Assembly (NCBI RefSeq): GCF_910594005.1
Contig: NC_057826.1
Location: 19,563,501-19,627,500, forward strand
DNA: 64,000 nt
Direction of reading: 5' to 3'
From: Cervus elaphus
Taxonomy: Eukaryota; Chordata; Mammalia; Artiodactyla; Cervidae
In this document: positions 34,465-46,558 of the stretch, in pieces
Layout of the letters: each line of letters starts with the position of its first letter
Numbering within the stretch: position 1 is the first letter of the stretch
Program-made: the position numbers and the translations under genes
The notes under the pieces: model-generated
What the model was told of the DNA's origin: nothing
The model's database searches: none
What the model saw: the letters and a program-made list of their open reading frames with translations, nothing else

Positions 34465-35456
34465 ATACTAACAAAACAACATCAATTCTTGGGAATCTCC
34501 TTTGGATTTAGATGCTGGTATTGATGACATTACTGAAATGTCAGAAGAAACTAAGAGGGATGACCCTGGGAGAACTGACAGCAATTTTGAGCCCCATACT
34601 GTGTCTTTGAAAGCCAATGAATTAGGCCAGGTTAAACAGTTAAACCAGTTTCACTCTTTCTTGTTGCAATATGATAAAATATCTTGACTCAACAAGCAAA
34701 TCCCACTGGGCCAGCTTCATAGAAGACTTGTACATAAACACATCTCTATCTGATAAAATAACTGCATGCCAAGGTTTCAGTCTTAATCTGCATTTAACAA
34801 CACTGGTTTCATTACGGGAATAAACCCAGTTACCAAAAGAACTGTTCATTTTTCCAGAACAATATTTTTTTTTAACAACAGTGGAGATGCATCACAAAAA
34901 AGGCTTGGACCAAAATGCTGTATGTATCTCCCAAACTAGCTTCACTGTAATCATATTCAAAATATTCCAAAATTCTAACTCATGTTAACTATATATACTA
35001 TATATATATATAGTATCTGGAGTGCCAAATTCTTCATTTAAAAAATGGAGATAGTATCTTTTAAAGATTGAATGTCAATAATACAGCATGTGGACAAATT
35101 AATTCAAGATGATCAGTTTTCAGAAGAAAACATAGGAGAATATTTTCAAGATAGGACCGTAGGGAAAGGCTTTCTAAGACACTGAAAGTAATAACCATAA
35201 AAGAAAAAAATTGATAGATTTAATCATTGTACAAACTTCTGATTACGAGGTGACACTTTTTAAAAAATTGAGGAGAAATCAATGCAAAATATAAATCTAG
35301 AACAAAGAAGACTGATATCCAGGCTATATAAGGAACTCGTGAAACTCAGTAATAAAATGTTCACTGCAGTATACACACAATGGCCTGTTTTGGAGGCAAC
35401 AGCTCAAGAGAGGAAGAGGAGATGCTGGTCATTTCTTTCCTGTCGAGAATTAGGGG
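34465..35456. other. No gene recognised; small AT palindrome
   Basis: 34502-34687 is open for 61 residues (acidic, no domain). 34996-35015 is a perfect 20 bp AT palindrome. The rest is unassigned. Confidence 0.4.
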
Positions 35457-35582
35457 GGATTTCCCTGGTGCTCCAGTGGTTAGGACTCTACGCTTCCAGT
35501 GCTGGGGGCACAGACTCAATCCCTGGTATGGAACTAAGATCCCACATGCCAAGTAGCCAATAAATTAATTAATTAAAAATAA
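35457..35582 (+). mobile_element. CHR-1 type SINE
   Basis: 'atttccctggtgctccagtg', 'gttaggactctacgcttcca', 'agactcaatccctgg', 'aactaagatcccacatgcc', and an (AATT/AAAT)n tail. The short CHR form. Confidence 0.92.
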
Positions 35583-35769
35583 GAACAGAATTAAGGGTTA
35601 GGTAGCTAGAGGAGACCAGACTGCCTAACAAACTGCTTGAGGAAAAAGACAGAAAATACAAATTAGATAAGATGACAGGGCAGTTTGAGCTATTTTAAAA
35701 TAAAGCTTTCAGAATGCCAATAAGTCTTAGTTTAAAAGAAATACGGATTTGGGAGGAGGGATAAATTAA

Positions 35770-35990
35770 GATTTAGGATTAACATATACATGCCAGTGAC
35801 ACTATATATAAAACAGATCTACTATGTAGCATAGAGAACTCTACTCAATATTCTATAACAACCTATATGGGGAAAGAATCTGAAAAGAATATATATGTGT
35901 ATGTGTGTGTAACTGAATCACTTTGCTGTACGCCTCAAACTAACACAATGCTGCAGATCAACTGTATGCCAATATAAAATTTTAGAAAGT
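35770..35990 (+). mobile_element. Cetartiodactyl L1 3' UTR end
   Basis: 'actatgtagcatagagaact', 'ctcaatattctataacaacc', 'tgaatcactttgctgtacgc' and 'cagatcaactgtatgcc' parallel the copies at 9585 and 60360. Confidence 0.85.
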
Positions 35991-36041
35991 TTTTAAATAA
36001 AATGCAATTATATTAAAAATCCAAAACTAAAAGTTTTTCTA

Positions 36042-36349
36042 TATTTATTTTTATTTATTTTATTTTTGGCTGTGCCGGGTTTTTCTTGCTGCATGAAGGC
36101 TTTCTCTAGTTGCGGCAAGCAGAGGCCACTCTTCATTGCAGCGCATGAGCCACTGATGTGGCTTCTCTTGTGGATCATGGGCTCCAGGCATGCGGGCTTC
36201 CATAGTTGCAAGCCCGGGGGCTGAGTTGCAGCTTGTGGGCTCCACGGCACAAGGGCCTAGCATGTGGGATCTTCCTAGACCAGGGCTCGAACCCATGTCC
36301 CCTGCATTGGCAGCGGGATTCTCAACCACTAGACTACGAGGGAAGCCCA
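36042..36349 (-). mobile_element. CHR-2 type SINE, antisense
   Basis: Antisense CHR-2: T-rich tail, 'tttttggctgtgccgggttt', 'ttctctagttgcggcaagc', 'ctccaggcatgcgggcttcc', 'tcttcctagaccagggctcg', ending at 'ctacgagggaagccc'. Confidence 0.94.
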
Positions 36350-37394
36350 AAACAATTTTTTAAATAAAAGAAATATGGTTTTTGAAAAGTGGCAGCTTTG
36401 TACTACTAAGTTGGTTTCAAAAAGTTTCTACCCAAATTTAATGCTCAAAGTGTAATTCTTACTTGGGTTTATCCAATTCTCCAGATCAAGAAAAAGATAT
36501 TTGCGTGGAAAATACATTTCAGTTAAAAACCTGGATTTGTATCATATCGCTTTGTAAACATTTGCCTTGTCTAAAAATAAACTTTAATTCTTCTGCAATA
36601 CACCAAGAAAATAAGGATACAGAGTGATCTAAATGGCACAGAGTTGCCAATAATTATTAAAGCTTTTCAGCCATAATTTCTGAGCTGTGATTTTACACAA
36701 TTATACATTTGGTTCTGTCTAGACATGTCATTCAGTTGGATTCGTAAAGCACACCACCCAACCCCACAAGTGCTGGCAGACCAACATATAATAAAGTTAT
36801 ATACTGTAGTATTACAGGACATGAAATTGATAGTTTTGTTTTTAAGATGGAGATGTTAACTACTTGTAACAATAAGATTTTTTTTGACATTTATTGCAAG
36901 TTTTTCAGGTGCAAAACTAAATGACAGATCAGTTAATGTGCTCTCACACTTTCTCATTCATTTATTCTTCTCTCTGCTATCTGACCTCAAGTATAAACGG
37001 GTTGTTTTGTTGCTATCTGTACCCTGCGCCCTTGCAGTTACACCACAAGACAACCTGAGATGCTGTTCTGCACAAATCAGTAGGAGAAATATCTAAACAC
37101 CAGAGTTCTGTCTTAGAGGACTATTAGAATCTGTTTAGACTGAACTGCCAATCTGAAAACAAAGTAAGTTTTTCCTTTTAGCTGTCAAAATGAAAACAAT
37201 TTCTAAGTATCATTAAAACAATAGTAAATGAAAGAGTTTTGATAATTGCAAAGACATCAAACCAACAAAAACTGCTACTTTATAAAGGACTCCTGACAAC
37301 CAAAAGCATGTTGTTTTAAGCTAAAATAAGAATGCATTCTACCACCACAATATGTGAGGAAAGAGTCATAAACACTTAGAGAAAACAGGGAAGA
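36350..37394. other. No gene recognised
   Basis: Unassigned AT-rich sequence. Confidence 0.4.
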
Positions 37395-37630
37395 ACAATT
37401 CAACACAGTGGCTCAGACACTAAAGACAGACCGATTTGGGTTCATCCCAGCTCAGCCACATTCAAGTTATGTGACTTATAGAAATCATTTAGTCCTTAGT
37501 AACATGAGGATATCTGTCAACATCTCATAGGATGAATATGAGGATTAAAAGAAACAATGAAAAGGAAAATCTTTAGCAAAGTTCTGAGTACACATTAAAT
37601 ACTCTAATGGTAACTATTATTATTAGTTAA
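37395..37630 (+). mobile_element. MIR SINE relic
   Basis: 'cagtggctcagacactaaag', 'ttgggttcatcccagctcag', 'agttatgtgacttatagaaa', 'catctcataggatgaatatg' and 'agttctgagtacacatta' follow MIR over its length. Confidence 0.82.
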
Positions 37631-38310
37631 TTTAAAATTTCTTCAATAAAGATTTAAAATTACTAAAAGCTGTAATGTAAAACAATCAGATTTAATCAAA
37701 AAAACGTACCAATTATAGGTTTCTAGTTTAGGAATTTATCTCATGATCCCAAGAACTTTGTGGAAACCAAGAGAACTTTAAATTTTTAACTAGAAATATA
37801 GGCTGTGGGAATAGGCCCTTCTTTTTCCTGGTTCAAATAATTTGAGAAAAGGAATGGGCAGGGAGACAAAAACAATCATTCACCATCAACCACTGTAAGC
37901 AATCATTCACATAAACAATGGCACACATACAATCATAGCTAAAGATTTCCACGTAAAGTCACAAATCTGCATACTCAGTTCCTCTTGGCTTTAAATCAAC
38001 TTGTTGCAGTCACTCCACAATGATTTTCTGGGGCAGGTTGTAACTAACCAAACAAGTACCTGTGCATAACAAAAATAAGAACTTAGTAAAAAGGCACCAT
38101 ATTATATTTTATACAGTATTTCAAACATATTTCATAAAGTTCATTTGTGCATTCACTCATGAAGGATCTACCTACTTCTTGCTCCCTACCAAACTCAGTC
38201 AAATATTAACACAGTAATTAGATTAACCTTCCAAGGACAAGAGCGTCCTTGGAAAGTGTGAAAATGTGGCTTAGGTGTCCTGTCGCACACAGCATAAACT
38301 TCTGAAAAAA

Positions 38311-38515
38311 CGTGAAAAGTGTTAGTTGCTCAGTGGTGTTCAACTCTTTCGAACCCTTGTGACCCCATAGCCCTCCAGACTCTTCTGTCTACGGGATTTC
38401 CCATGCAAGAATACCAGAGTGAGCTGCCATTTCCTCCTCCAGGGGATCTTTCCCCAGAGCCGAGTCTCTTGCCCTGGCAGACAGATTCTTTACCACTGAG
38501 CCCCTGGGAACGCAG
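38311..38515 (-). mobile_element. Bov-tA SINE, antisense, diverged
   Basis: 'ttagttgctcagtggtgttc', 'ccctccagactcttctgtct', 'ccatttcctcctccagggga', 'ttctttaccactgagcccc'. More diverged than most Bov-tA copies here. Confidence 0.92.
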
Positions 38516-38739
38516 TAGTAGACGAGGCCAGAGCTAAAAGGGGCTTTGCCTGATCTTCACCCCATACACTGCGGCTTTACAACACATACCATTTTATTGC
38601 TGATACGTAAGTTTCTGTCTAAATTTTATTTACAGTATTCATTTGACCAGCACATTCATTCAGAGTTATAAAAAAGATAAAGTCTATAGTGGTTTTACCC
38701 CAACCAGATATCAATTTCTAAGTAACCATATTTTATCCA

Positions 38740-39015
38740 GCCTTTGAGGACACTTCCAAGACCACCTTCTCCAGAAAGCATTGCTTGATAGGCTTGAGCT
38801 AAAAGCTATGTCCTGTTGCCATGAATTCCTATAGCACTTTGCCTGAACTTACCTCTCCCCAGTTACCCTTTCTATCTCATATTAAGGTTATCCTCCTAAA
38901 CATCTTAGATCATAATAATTCAGGTCCCTTGAGACCAAGTTCATATACGACTTACCTAGGCCAAACCCTACAGGAGCTGCAGGGCTCAAAATAAACAGCA
39001 ATAAATGCATTCTTT
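38740..39015 (+). mobile_element. L2 LINE 3' region
   Basis: 'cttctccagaaagcattgct', 'cctatagcactttgcctgaa', 'ccttgagaccaagttcatat' and 'aaataaacagcaataaatgc' follow the L2 3' end in order. Confidence 0.7.
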
Positions 39016-39364
39016 TTTAAGATTGACATTCAGCCATAAATTTCTCTAACTTCATCACTGCTACTGGTGGTGTTACATTTACTGATATATGCATCTTTAA
39101 TCAAGAGGGATGCTTGGAAACCTTTACACAATAGTATAAGGAAAGGATAAGTGAAGCTAGAACAGATCTCTCCATAAAATACTCTACTTAGCCTTCATCT
39201 GAGATCCAACCACTACCACTCCCTTTTTATACATTACTGGTATCCCAGGACATCTACAGAGTTGACAGAGAGTTGCTGAGTTTAAACAAAAGGTCCTAAA
39301 TACTAAAAGTTTCCATCAGTATAATCATAAAAATCAGAGTTAAGGGAATTTCCACTTTTCTTTA

Positions 39365-39520
39365 CTCATCATATAGCCTCCATGAACCTTTTTCAACCTC
39401 AACTTGCTCATACATAAAATGGGTACAACATTAATTCACAGTATTGATAGGATTAAATGTGAAAACCTGTATGACAATGTCTGGTCCCAAGCCCAGTACA
39501 AAGGATTTGCTCAGTCTCCA
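39365..39520 (+). mobile_element. MIR SINE, 3' half
   Basis: 'caacttgctcatacataaaa', 'tgataggattaaatgtgaaa' and 'caatgtctggtcccaagccc' correspond to the second half of MIR. Confidence 0.65.
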
Positions 39521-40224
39521 TAGTCCAAAATGGCAGATGGAAGTTCTACCACAAAGCCTCTCTGTTCTAAGACCAACAATCTGATGGCTCTCTCAGTTTC
39601 ATTTCATGATCAGACAAAATATTAAAAGTTAGGAACTGGACTCCAGGATTACAATTCTCCTAAAAATCATCTATGTAGGAATTAGACTCAGACTTCAGTC
39701 TCAGATGCCTCTCCATCTTTACTAAATTTACTTTAAATTTTCTACTGTAGAGTGAGACTGTTTTCAAAGTTACTGAGAAAAAAGGAGGAGATGAATCATT
39801 CTTGATACACTGGTCTAAAGAAAACCACTGCACTAAAGCTGGGAAGTTTTTCCTTTAAATTTCTTATACTGAACTCTTTGACCAACATTTTAATCAATCA
39901 CACGGCAAAAAGAATAGATAACTTGAAATATTTCACAATTTCAAACATTCACTTAATACAGAATAGAAAGTCACATTAAACTGATCATCAAGCAGGAAAA
40001 TCTTGACAGACAGGATCAGGACAAGTTGTGCTTATTAGTAGTGACTGCTCCACTTAAATGACAGAAGATTCAGGGTTCAGTCTGGTGATTTGAGCACTTG
40101 GAACTTGGAGCACAATACATCCTCCATACCAGAAGATTAACAGTTTCTGTTAATATGGACATGATGTTGAACTAGTATAAGATCTAACAGCAAACAAAAA
40201 ATTTCCTGAGAAGGGAGGGTCTTC
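39521..40224. other. No gene recognised
   Basis: Unassigned. Confidence 0.4.
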
Positions 40225-40700
40225 AGGTCAAAGTGCTAACTCTCACTAGTCATCAGGAGAATGCAATCTAAGTAACAATGAATCCCACTCTGTACCCACT
40301 AGAATGGCTAAAACTAAACACTAGAAACTAATCTTGATGAAGACGTGGAGCCACTGGAACTCTCAAACACTATTAGTGACAGTGAACTTCAGTAAAAGGT
40401 TCTGTATTACCTACCAAAGCTGAACAAACACATATCCAACCTCAGAAATCCCAGCCCGAGGTAGAGACACCCAAGAAAAATGTACACATATGTGCCCCAA
40501 AAAAAAATACAAAGAGTTTTCTACAAAGTCCCAAATCAGAGAAAACTAATCTGTGGTGATGTAAGTTAGCATAATGATTACCTCTGGTGAACTGGTGGAT
40601 GAGGAATGGTAGTGAGATGGGAGAAAATATGAATGAGTTTATGGAATGTTGGTAATATTCTCATTTTTAATTTAGGTGATATTTATACATGTGTATTGTT
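40225..40700 (+). mobile_element. Old L1 relic, ORF2 end and 3' UTR
   Basis: 'agtcatcaggagaatgcaat', 'cactagaatggctaaaacta', 'ggagccactggaactctcaa' and 'gattacctctggtgaactgg' follow the C-terminal ORF2 and 3' UTR of an old L1. Confidence 0.78.
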
Positions 40701-40889
40701 TACAAAAATTTATCAAAGATGAAAACTTACAATCTGTGTGCTTTTCTATATTAATGTTACACCTTATTTTTTTTATTTATAGGAAAAACATCAAGGTAAT
40801 TATAAGTGCATATGCCTATTTATGTAACTATAAAAAAAACACAAATATATTTGAGAGAATAAAGTGGTTTTTCTTCATAGAGCTGGCAC

Positions 40890-41225
40890 TGTATACAATT
40901 CCTAACAGGCATTTTCCCCTTATAATACCATCTTTTCCCCTTACTATACTGTAACTATTTTCTTTTCTCTCAAATATTTAGAATGAAAACTTTATGGCTG
41001 CATTATTGGATGTAGTATTGGATATAACTATAAATCATTCATATTATTTTCAAATTTCTGTCTTCATAAGTAATGTTGCAATGAGTAAACACCATGTTTC
41101 AGACACGTTTGCACATGTCTGTATTTTATTAAAACATTCCTAGAAATAAATTCCCAGGGCCAAAGCATACACTTAACAATGCTAAAAGTGTACAACTCTG
41201 GAAATTTTTTTATCAACATTGCTTA
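40890..41225 (-). mobile_element. Old L1 3' UTR relic, antisense
   Basis: 'agtaatgttgcaatgagtaa', 'ctagaaataaattcccaggg' and 'ccaaagcatacacttaacaa' resemble the antisense of an L1 3' end, comparable with 28310-28640. Confidence 0.55.
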
Positions 41226-43129
41226 AGCAATCTTAGTAATCATTAGCTAGATGAACACTTAACTACATGGAAAACTTAGCTACCCAGAATAAATAATTTC
41301 TCTGAAGTTTTGCTTAATTAATAGACTCCTCTTCTTACAAAGATTGCTGAGATTTTGTATAAATGGGTTCAGAGTCTTATAGAAAACACTCTACAGCTAG
41401 AAATGGGCACCCTGAGAAATAAATTACACCTGACATCAGTGTAGGAATGATAAAAAATCAATCATGACTCAAAACAAAAATATAACAGAATATAAAGTCA
41501 AATAAAAATGTTTATATGTACATGTATTTTTATATGTGAACAGAAAAAATACATAAGGTTATTTAACAAAATGGTAAAATACATTGCTGGGTTTAGGATT
41601 TGGGTAATTTTTACTTTATCTTTTTAGTTTTGTTGCTTACATTATTTACAATAAACATATATTCTTTTAAGATTAAAAAGTTAACTAGAAGATATGAAAG
41701 TCTCCTGTTAAAAAATAGGATAATAGATACTTTCTTCCCTGTTCACAAAACAAATGAAATTGATGAGCTTTTTCTCCCATGTATTTTTCATCAATCTTCT
41801 AGCAACTGCCACAGGGTTTCTCTTAGCAAATACCAACAGAGCACATACAGCAGAACAAATGAGGAAAGAACAGTAGCAGGAAACTGGCACCCCCAACAAA
41901 TCGTGCTTATCTGAGACAGCTCCCCACCCCACCTTCAAACCAGAGTCAGTGGTTGTGACCCTACATCCCAGGGGCTATCATTTTCTGCTAGTTAAGCTAT
42001 TCTTAGTTCCTAAGATAGAATTAAGGATATCGATGTTTCATGGCTGCCTATTAAAATCACCACAACCTCCAGGTGCCCTGTATCTGAGCAAAAGACTTCC
42101 CACTGCCAGAACTGAAGCCTCAGGTCTCACCTTAGCTATGTCCTAGAGACCTGTAAGAATTGACTCAGCTCCCTAGGGACAAGGGAGTAAGTTACTCACC
42201 AGGTGGAGTTCCATCCATTATCTCGATCACCTTTCCCAAGAGAATTAACATCACTTCATTCGATGGGACAGAAAAAAAGCCAAATGGAGCTTACTCTCCC
42301 AGCCAATCACATCCATACTGAGCTTCAGTAATCAAACAGAATTAGAATTTTAAATTTCCCTATCCCTTCCTTCCAGGTAAAGCCTTGTTTATTAATGGTA
42401 ATTAAAAACACAGCCATGGCAAACCAAAGATCAAACCCCTAGGATCAAAATAGCAGCAGCTTTTTTTGGCATCCCTTGGACCTCCACCTCCATGAAGGTC
42501 GCCCACAGCCTTGAATCAATCAGGGACTTCCCACCTTGGAAGAAAAGGACTGACTCCAAGAGTAAATATTCCACTGATGCTAATGGCCTTATTCTCCCAG
42601 CCTAACTTCAAACAAGAGAAAACCAAGAGAGTACACAGCTACATTTATACTGTTGTCACTTTTTTTTTTTTTTTACAATTGGGTTTGAAATGCAGGCAAG
42701 TATAAAGAGTCTCTGGGCTACAGTTCAAGGGAAACAGAACATCCTAATACAAGAACATTTTCAGCTTTCTCAAATTCCACTTCAGCCAAGTTCAGAAAGT
42801 TCTCTGTTTCGTCTAGAAAGTTCATGTTCTTCCTGCTGTAAATGTCAGGATCTTCAGAATACAGAATTCCAGTGGCTAGAGTAACACAAAGGCCATTTTC
42901 ATTGTGTCAAGGTCTCAGAACACAGCCAGTCTTGTGGGGCTGAATACATCTCCAACCTAAGCGCAACTGATACCAAATGCTAAAACCCAGAATATAGTCA
43001 GACACACATTTAATAGATTACTCAGCAGTAATAGTATCACAGCACACGCACTGCCCTCAATGAGCTCAATGACTAATGAAGACAACGATGCATATGCAGG
43101 AGTGACAACTGAGTACACACAGTAATCAT
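41226..43129. other. No gene recognised
   Basis: Unassigned. A T-run at 42660-42674 has no AATAAA on its antisense side and no flanking duplication that I can see, so I do not call it a retrocopy end. Confidence 0.4.
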
Positions 43130-43370
43130 CATAACTACTATCATTTAATGAGAGCTTAGTACCTGCTTAGAACTGTACATACTTAAGATCTTCAGTTACC
43201 CCACAAAGTAAAGACAATGTTACAACTTACTTCTCAGTTCCATCATCCCTAAAAAGAGAGTAATACCTACTCTACAGGATCGAAGTGAAGGTCAACACAC
43301 TCGAAGCACTTAGAACACTGGTTGCCATGTGGCAATGGATCAATAAACGTCAGCTCTTACGCTATTATAA
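43130..43370. mobile_element. Two MIR fragments facing each other
   Basis: 43130-43225 ('atgagagcttagtacctgct', 'agaactgtacat') reads as antisense MIR. 43226-43370 ('ttctcagttccatcatccct', 'agcacttagaacactggttg', 'atcaataaacgtcagctc') reads as sense MIR. Confidence 0.6.
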
Positions 43371-44031
43371 TCGTTGATGTGGCTGTTGTCATTATCATTG
43401 GAAAAACAACCAGGAAAATAAAAATAAAACAAAGGGAAGAGTACTTAAAGAAACAAGAATGGCAGCCACCATATAACAGCCAAAGGGCTTCAGACAAGCT
43501 CCTTCAGCCACCTGAAAAATGGGATGAGGTCATCTGTTCCACCCTCCTCCTCCTAAGGCTCTCCTGCAGGCCACAAAAAAGCATCTTTAGCCACAGAACA
43601 CAGAACTAATACCATATACCGTCATTGACCAGAGGGCCTCCACAAACACTGGAAAACAATGAACTTTTGCAGTGAGCTGTAAACACATTAAATTATTATC
43701 CTAACAACAACAAAAACATCAAAAGTATAGTTTTTTTTTTAAAAATCCCACAACAGCTGGATAAAAAGTAAAAAGCACAGTAACTCTCCACTACCCAGTA
43801 ACACCAAATACCATACCTGGAGCCTTAGACTGGCAGAATCATCAGAACTTTGAGGGAAGTATCTAATATTCTGAAGGCAATCTTGAAGTGCTTTTTAAAA
43901 AAACAAAAACCCGACTGCATCAAGGCACCACAGGCTCGTTTTAGGTATAAGAAGCAAACAGAGTACAGTAGATTTAAACTGCATTTTATTTCAACTATGA
44001 ACACTGAAATAAAGCAATTTTCAAGCATTGC

Positions 44032-44240
44032 ATGCATGCTTAGTCATTCAGTCATGTCTGACTCTTTGCAATCCCATTGGCTATAGCCCTCCAGGCTCCT
44101 CAGTCCATGGACTTTTCCAGGCAAGAATACTGGAGTGGGTTGCCATTTCCTTCTCTGGGGGATCTTCCCAACCCAGGGATCAAACCCTCGTCTCCTGCGT
44201 CTCCTCGAACTGGAAGGCGGATTCCTTACCACTGAGTCAT
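44032..44240 (-). mobile_element. Bov-tA SINE, antisense
   Basis: 'cttagtcattcagtcatgtc', 'aagaatactggagtgggttg', 'cccagggatcaaaccctcg', then a short local duplication ('gtctcctgcgtctcctcg') before 'ccttaccactgagtcat'. Confidence 0.94.
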
Positions 44241-44657
44241 CTGATTACTCTTCGTATTATCATGTCCTATGAAGCTTCCTTTCACCTACATGCTAACATA
44301 AAAGTTAACAGACGCTAAAGTTTCCAATTCAGGCTTCTGCAACTTTAAACACACAAACACAAAAGCTTCTGGGACTATTTTCATCTTGTGGTCAGTGTTG
44401 GGAGAGCACTGATACCAAACAGACATCTTCTGTCCTCTGAAGTTTTCTGAATATATGCCATCCCTCTTTATCTGCATGATCAACTGAGTAATAGGCAATG
44501 TACTTTCTCATATGGCCTGCATATTTTAATTATTTTAATTAAGAAAATATTAACATTAGAAATATAAATGAGAATTTCTTTTCTGTCCCTTTTTATTTTC
44601 CAAATGAGCTAAAATTAGCATCTATTTCCTACGTAGTCAGCAAAAAGGACTCCTTTT

Positions 44658-44700
44658 TAAAATAAAAAGGCATAAAAAAAAAAATAAAATAAAAAGGCAT
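44658..44700. repeat. A(11) insert between perfect 16 bp direct repeats
   Basis: 'taaaataaaaaggcat' at 44658-44673 and again at 44685-44700, with eleven As between. Both repeats are identical. It looks like a poly(A)-only retroinsertion with target duplication, or an A-run-mediated duplication. Confidence 0.85.
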
Positions 44701-45274
44701 GAAAACCTATTTGATTGTAACTGAAAATTCTGTTATGTTTACCTAATATCTATAGGACTTACTTTGTTTGATACAACAACCACAATAACCAGGAAGGAAA
44801 ATGTATTTACAATAGCAATCCAGGCAAGAAATATGTGTCATCCAACTGTTAATGGAACAGATCCTTTGGTTCCAGTCCCCAATGGATTTTCCTTCTAACT
44901 TTGGAATAAGGAAAACCTGTCAATGAAGCAAGTAGGTTATGTGTTGTCTTCCACTGGCTGCAACAACAAGCAAGTTCTCTCTCCCCAGATAGAGTAAAAG
45001 CTCGTATTTTAAAGTTTGCATCATAAATTATGTTACACTTAAACTTGGGTGTCTGCTAACTTTTGCTCAGCCTTATAACCCTAGGCATCAACAGGTGTTG
45101 GCTGGGGTGGCGATGCTATTATGGGCACAGAATAAGGGCCCGTAGCACCGCAACCCATTATGTAGTGGTGAGGACCACATCATCAGTTCTTTAAAATTTC
45201 CCAAAGTGTCCAGTATTATTCAAGATTCCCTTATGAGATACAAACACTGCAACTCTACGGCATGTTGGGGTAAA
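44701..45274. other. No gene recognised
   Basis: Unassigned. Confidence 0.4.
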
Positions 45275-45282
45275 GTCTAAAG

Positions 45283-45453
45283 CAGCAGTCCCCAACCTCC
45301 AGGATCTAATTAATGCCTGATGATCTAAGATGGACCTGATAAATAAAGGTACTGTGCTTGAATAATCTCAAAACCATCCCTCTGACTCTGGTCCAAGGAA
45401 AAACTGTCTTCCACAAAACTGGTCCCTGATGCCAAAAAGGTTGGGGACCACTG
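45283..45453. mobile_element. Non-autonomous hAT DNA transposon, 171 bp, with 8 bp target duplication
   Basis: Ends are inverted: 'cagcagtccccaacct' at the left and 'ggttggggaccactg' at the right. Inside, 'aatgcctgatgatctaagat', 'ctcaaaaccatccctctgac' and 'aaactgtcttccacaaaact' are landmarks of a common mammalian hAT-like element. Flanks 'gtctaaag' (45275-45282) and 'ctctaaag' (45454-45461) agree at 7 of 8 positions, the hAT target length. An internal deletion derivative. Confidence 0.88.
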
Positions 45454-46393
45454 CTCTAAAGACAGCAACCCTGTTCTCTCAGAGCAAACAGAGGGGTAAA
45501 CAGCACACACGCCCTGGGCTTGGCTCAACGGGGCCTCATGTCAACACCATTCTCCAGGAACCAAAGGAAAAGAGGTCACTCTGGTCTCTCACAGTTCTGC
45601 TAAGTATTGTACACAAACTATTTGCAAGTAAATAAATAAATCAACACATCTCCTGATCTTTCAGGATGAGCAAAAGAAATACTAACCTGGGAAATGTCAG
45701 TGGGAACCAGTCTCAGGCATTGAAAAAGTCTGATGCATATCCACTCCCTGTCCCAAGAATTGTGAATCAGGAGAGTCTGGGAATTATTTTTAACTTCGAT
45801 CTTCTGAAGTTGCTCTGATTTCAGGGCAAACTCCCACCACCCCAAGGAAAAGTACTGAATGGCATACTTGCATTTTTTTCCCGAATGAATGCTAATTTGA
45901 TTGGGAATTTTATACTAGTCCCACTGAAGTGAATGAAGTCATTCTTTGCGTCCACAGGGAGACAGGAAGCTCTGTAGCTCTACTCTACACTATTTGTGAA
46001 CGCTCTGGGCACCTAAGAGGTATTACTTTCCAGGACATGAATTGCCTGGCTCTATCCCTAGTGCACCTGCTAAGTATACACAGAAACTAGACCCCTTGGT
46101 TCTGAGTATCTGAATGCAAAAAAATGAAACGTTCTAACACCACCGACATCTAAAATGTCTTTCTGTTGTGTTTTAACGACTATAGCAGGATTGCCAGGAC
46201 AGAAACTGATAACCAAAGAAACACTATTCCAAGATTGTCTGGATTTCACGGTACTTATCTCCTATGGGTCCAAGAGATAGAAACTGTAACTCTAGGCTCT
46301 TCTTCCCCTTCCTCCTGCCAGCACCTCAGCAGGTGCCAAAAGAAGGACGGATTCCATAGAGCTCATGGAGGAGGGGGTCCCTGTAGAGTTCCT

Positions 46394-46540
46394 TTTTTTT
46401 TTTAAATTTACTTGGCTGCGCCGGGTCTTATTTGCAGCATGTGGGACCTAGTTCCCTGACCAAGGATGGAACTCAAGGGCCCCTGCATGGGGAGCATGGC
46501 ATCTTGGCCAGCAGACCACCAGGGAAGTGGTGGCCTTGTC
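46394..46540 (-). mobile_element. CHR-1 type SINE, antisense
   Basis: 'ttggctgcgccgggtcttat', 'ggacctagttccctgaccaa', 'cagaccaccagggaag'. A likely target duplication of about 16 bp: 'ccctgtagagttcctt' at 46378-46393 and 'ccctgtggaagttctt' starting at 46541, imperfect. Confidence 0.9.
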
Positions 46541-46558
46541 CCCTGTGGAAGTTCTTTT

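Noticed and set aside
34502..34687. 61-residue acidic open frame
   Set aside because: No recognised domain, short, next to a MITE; could be chance.
42660..42900. T-run as the end of an antisense processed pseudogene
   Set aside because: No TTTATT near the T-run and no target duplication.
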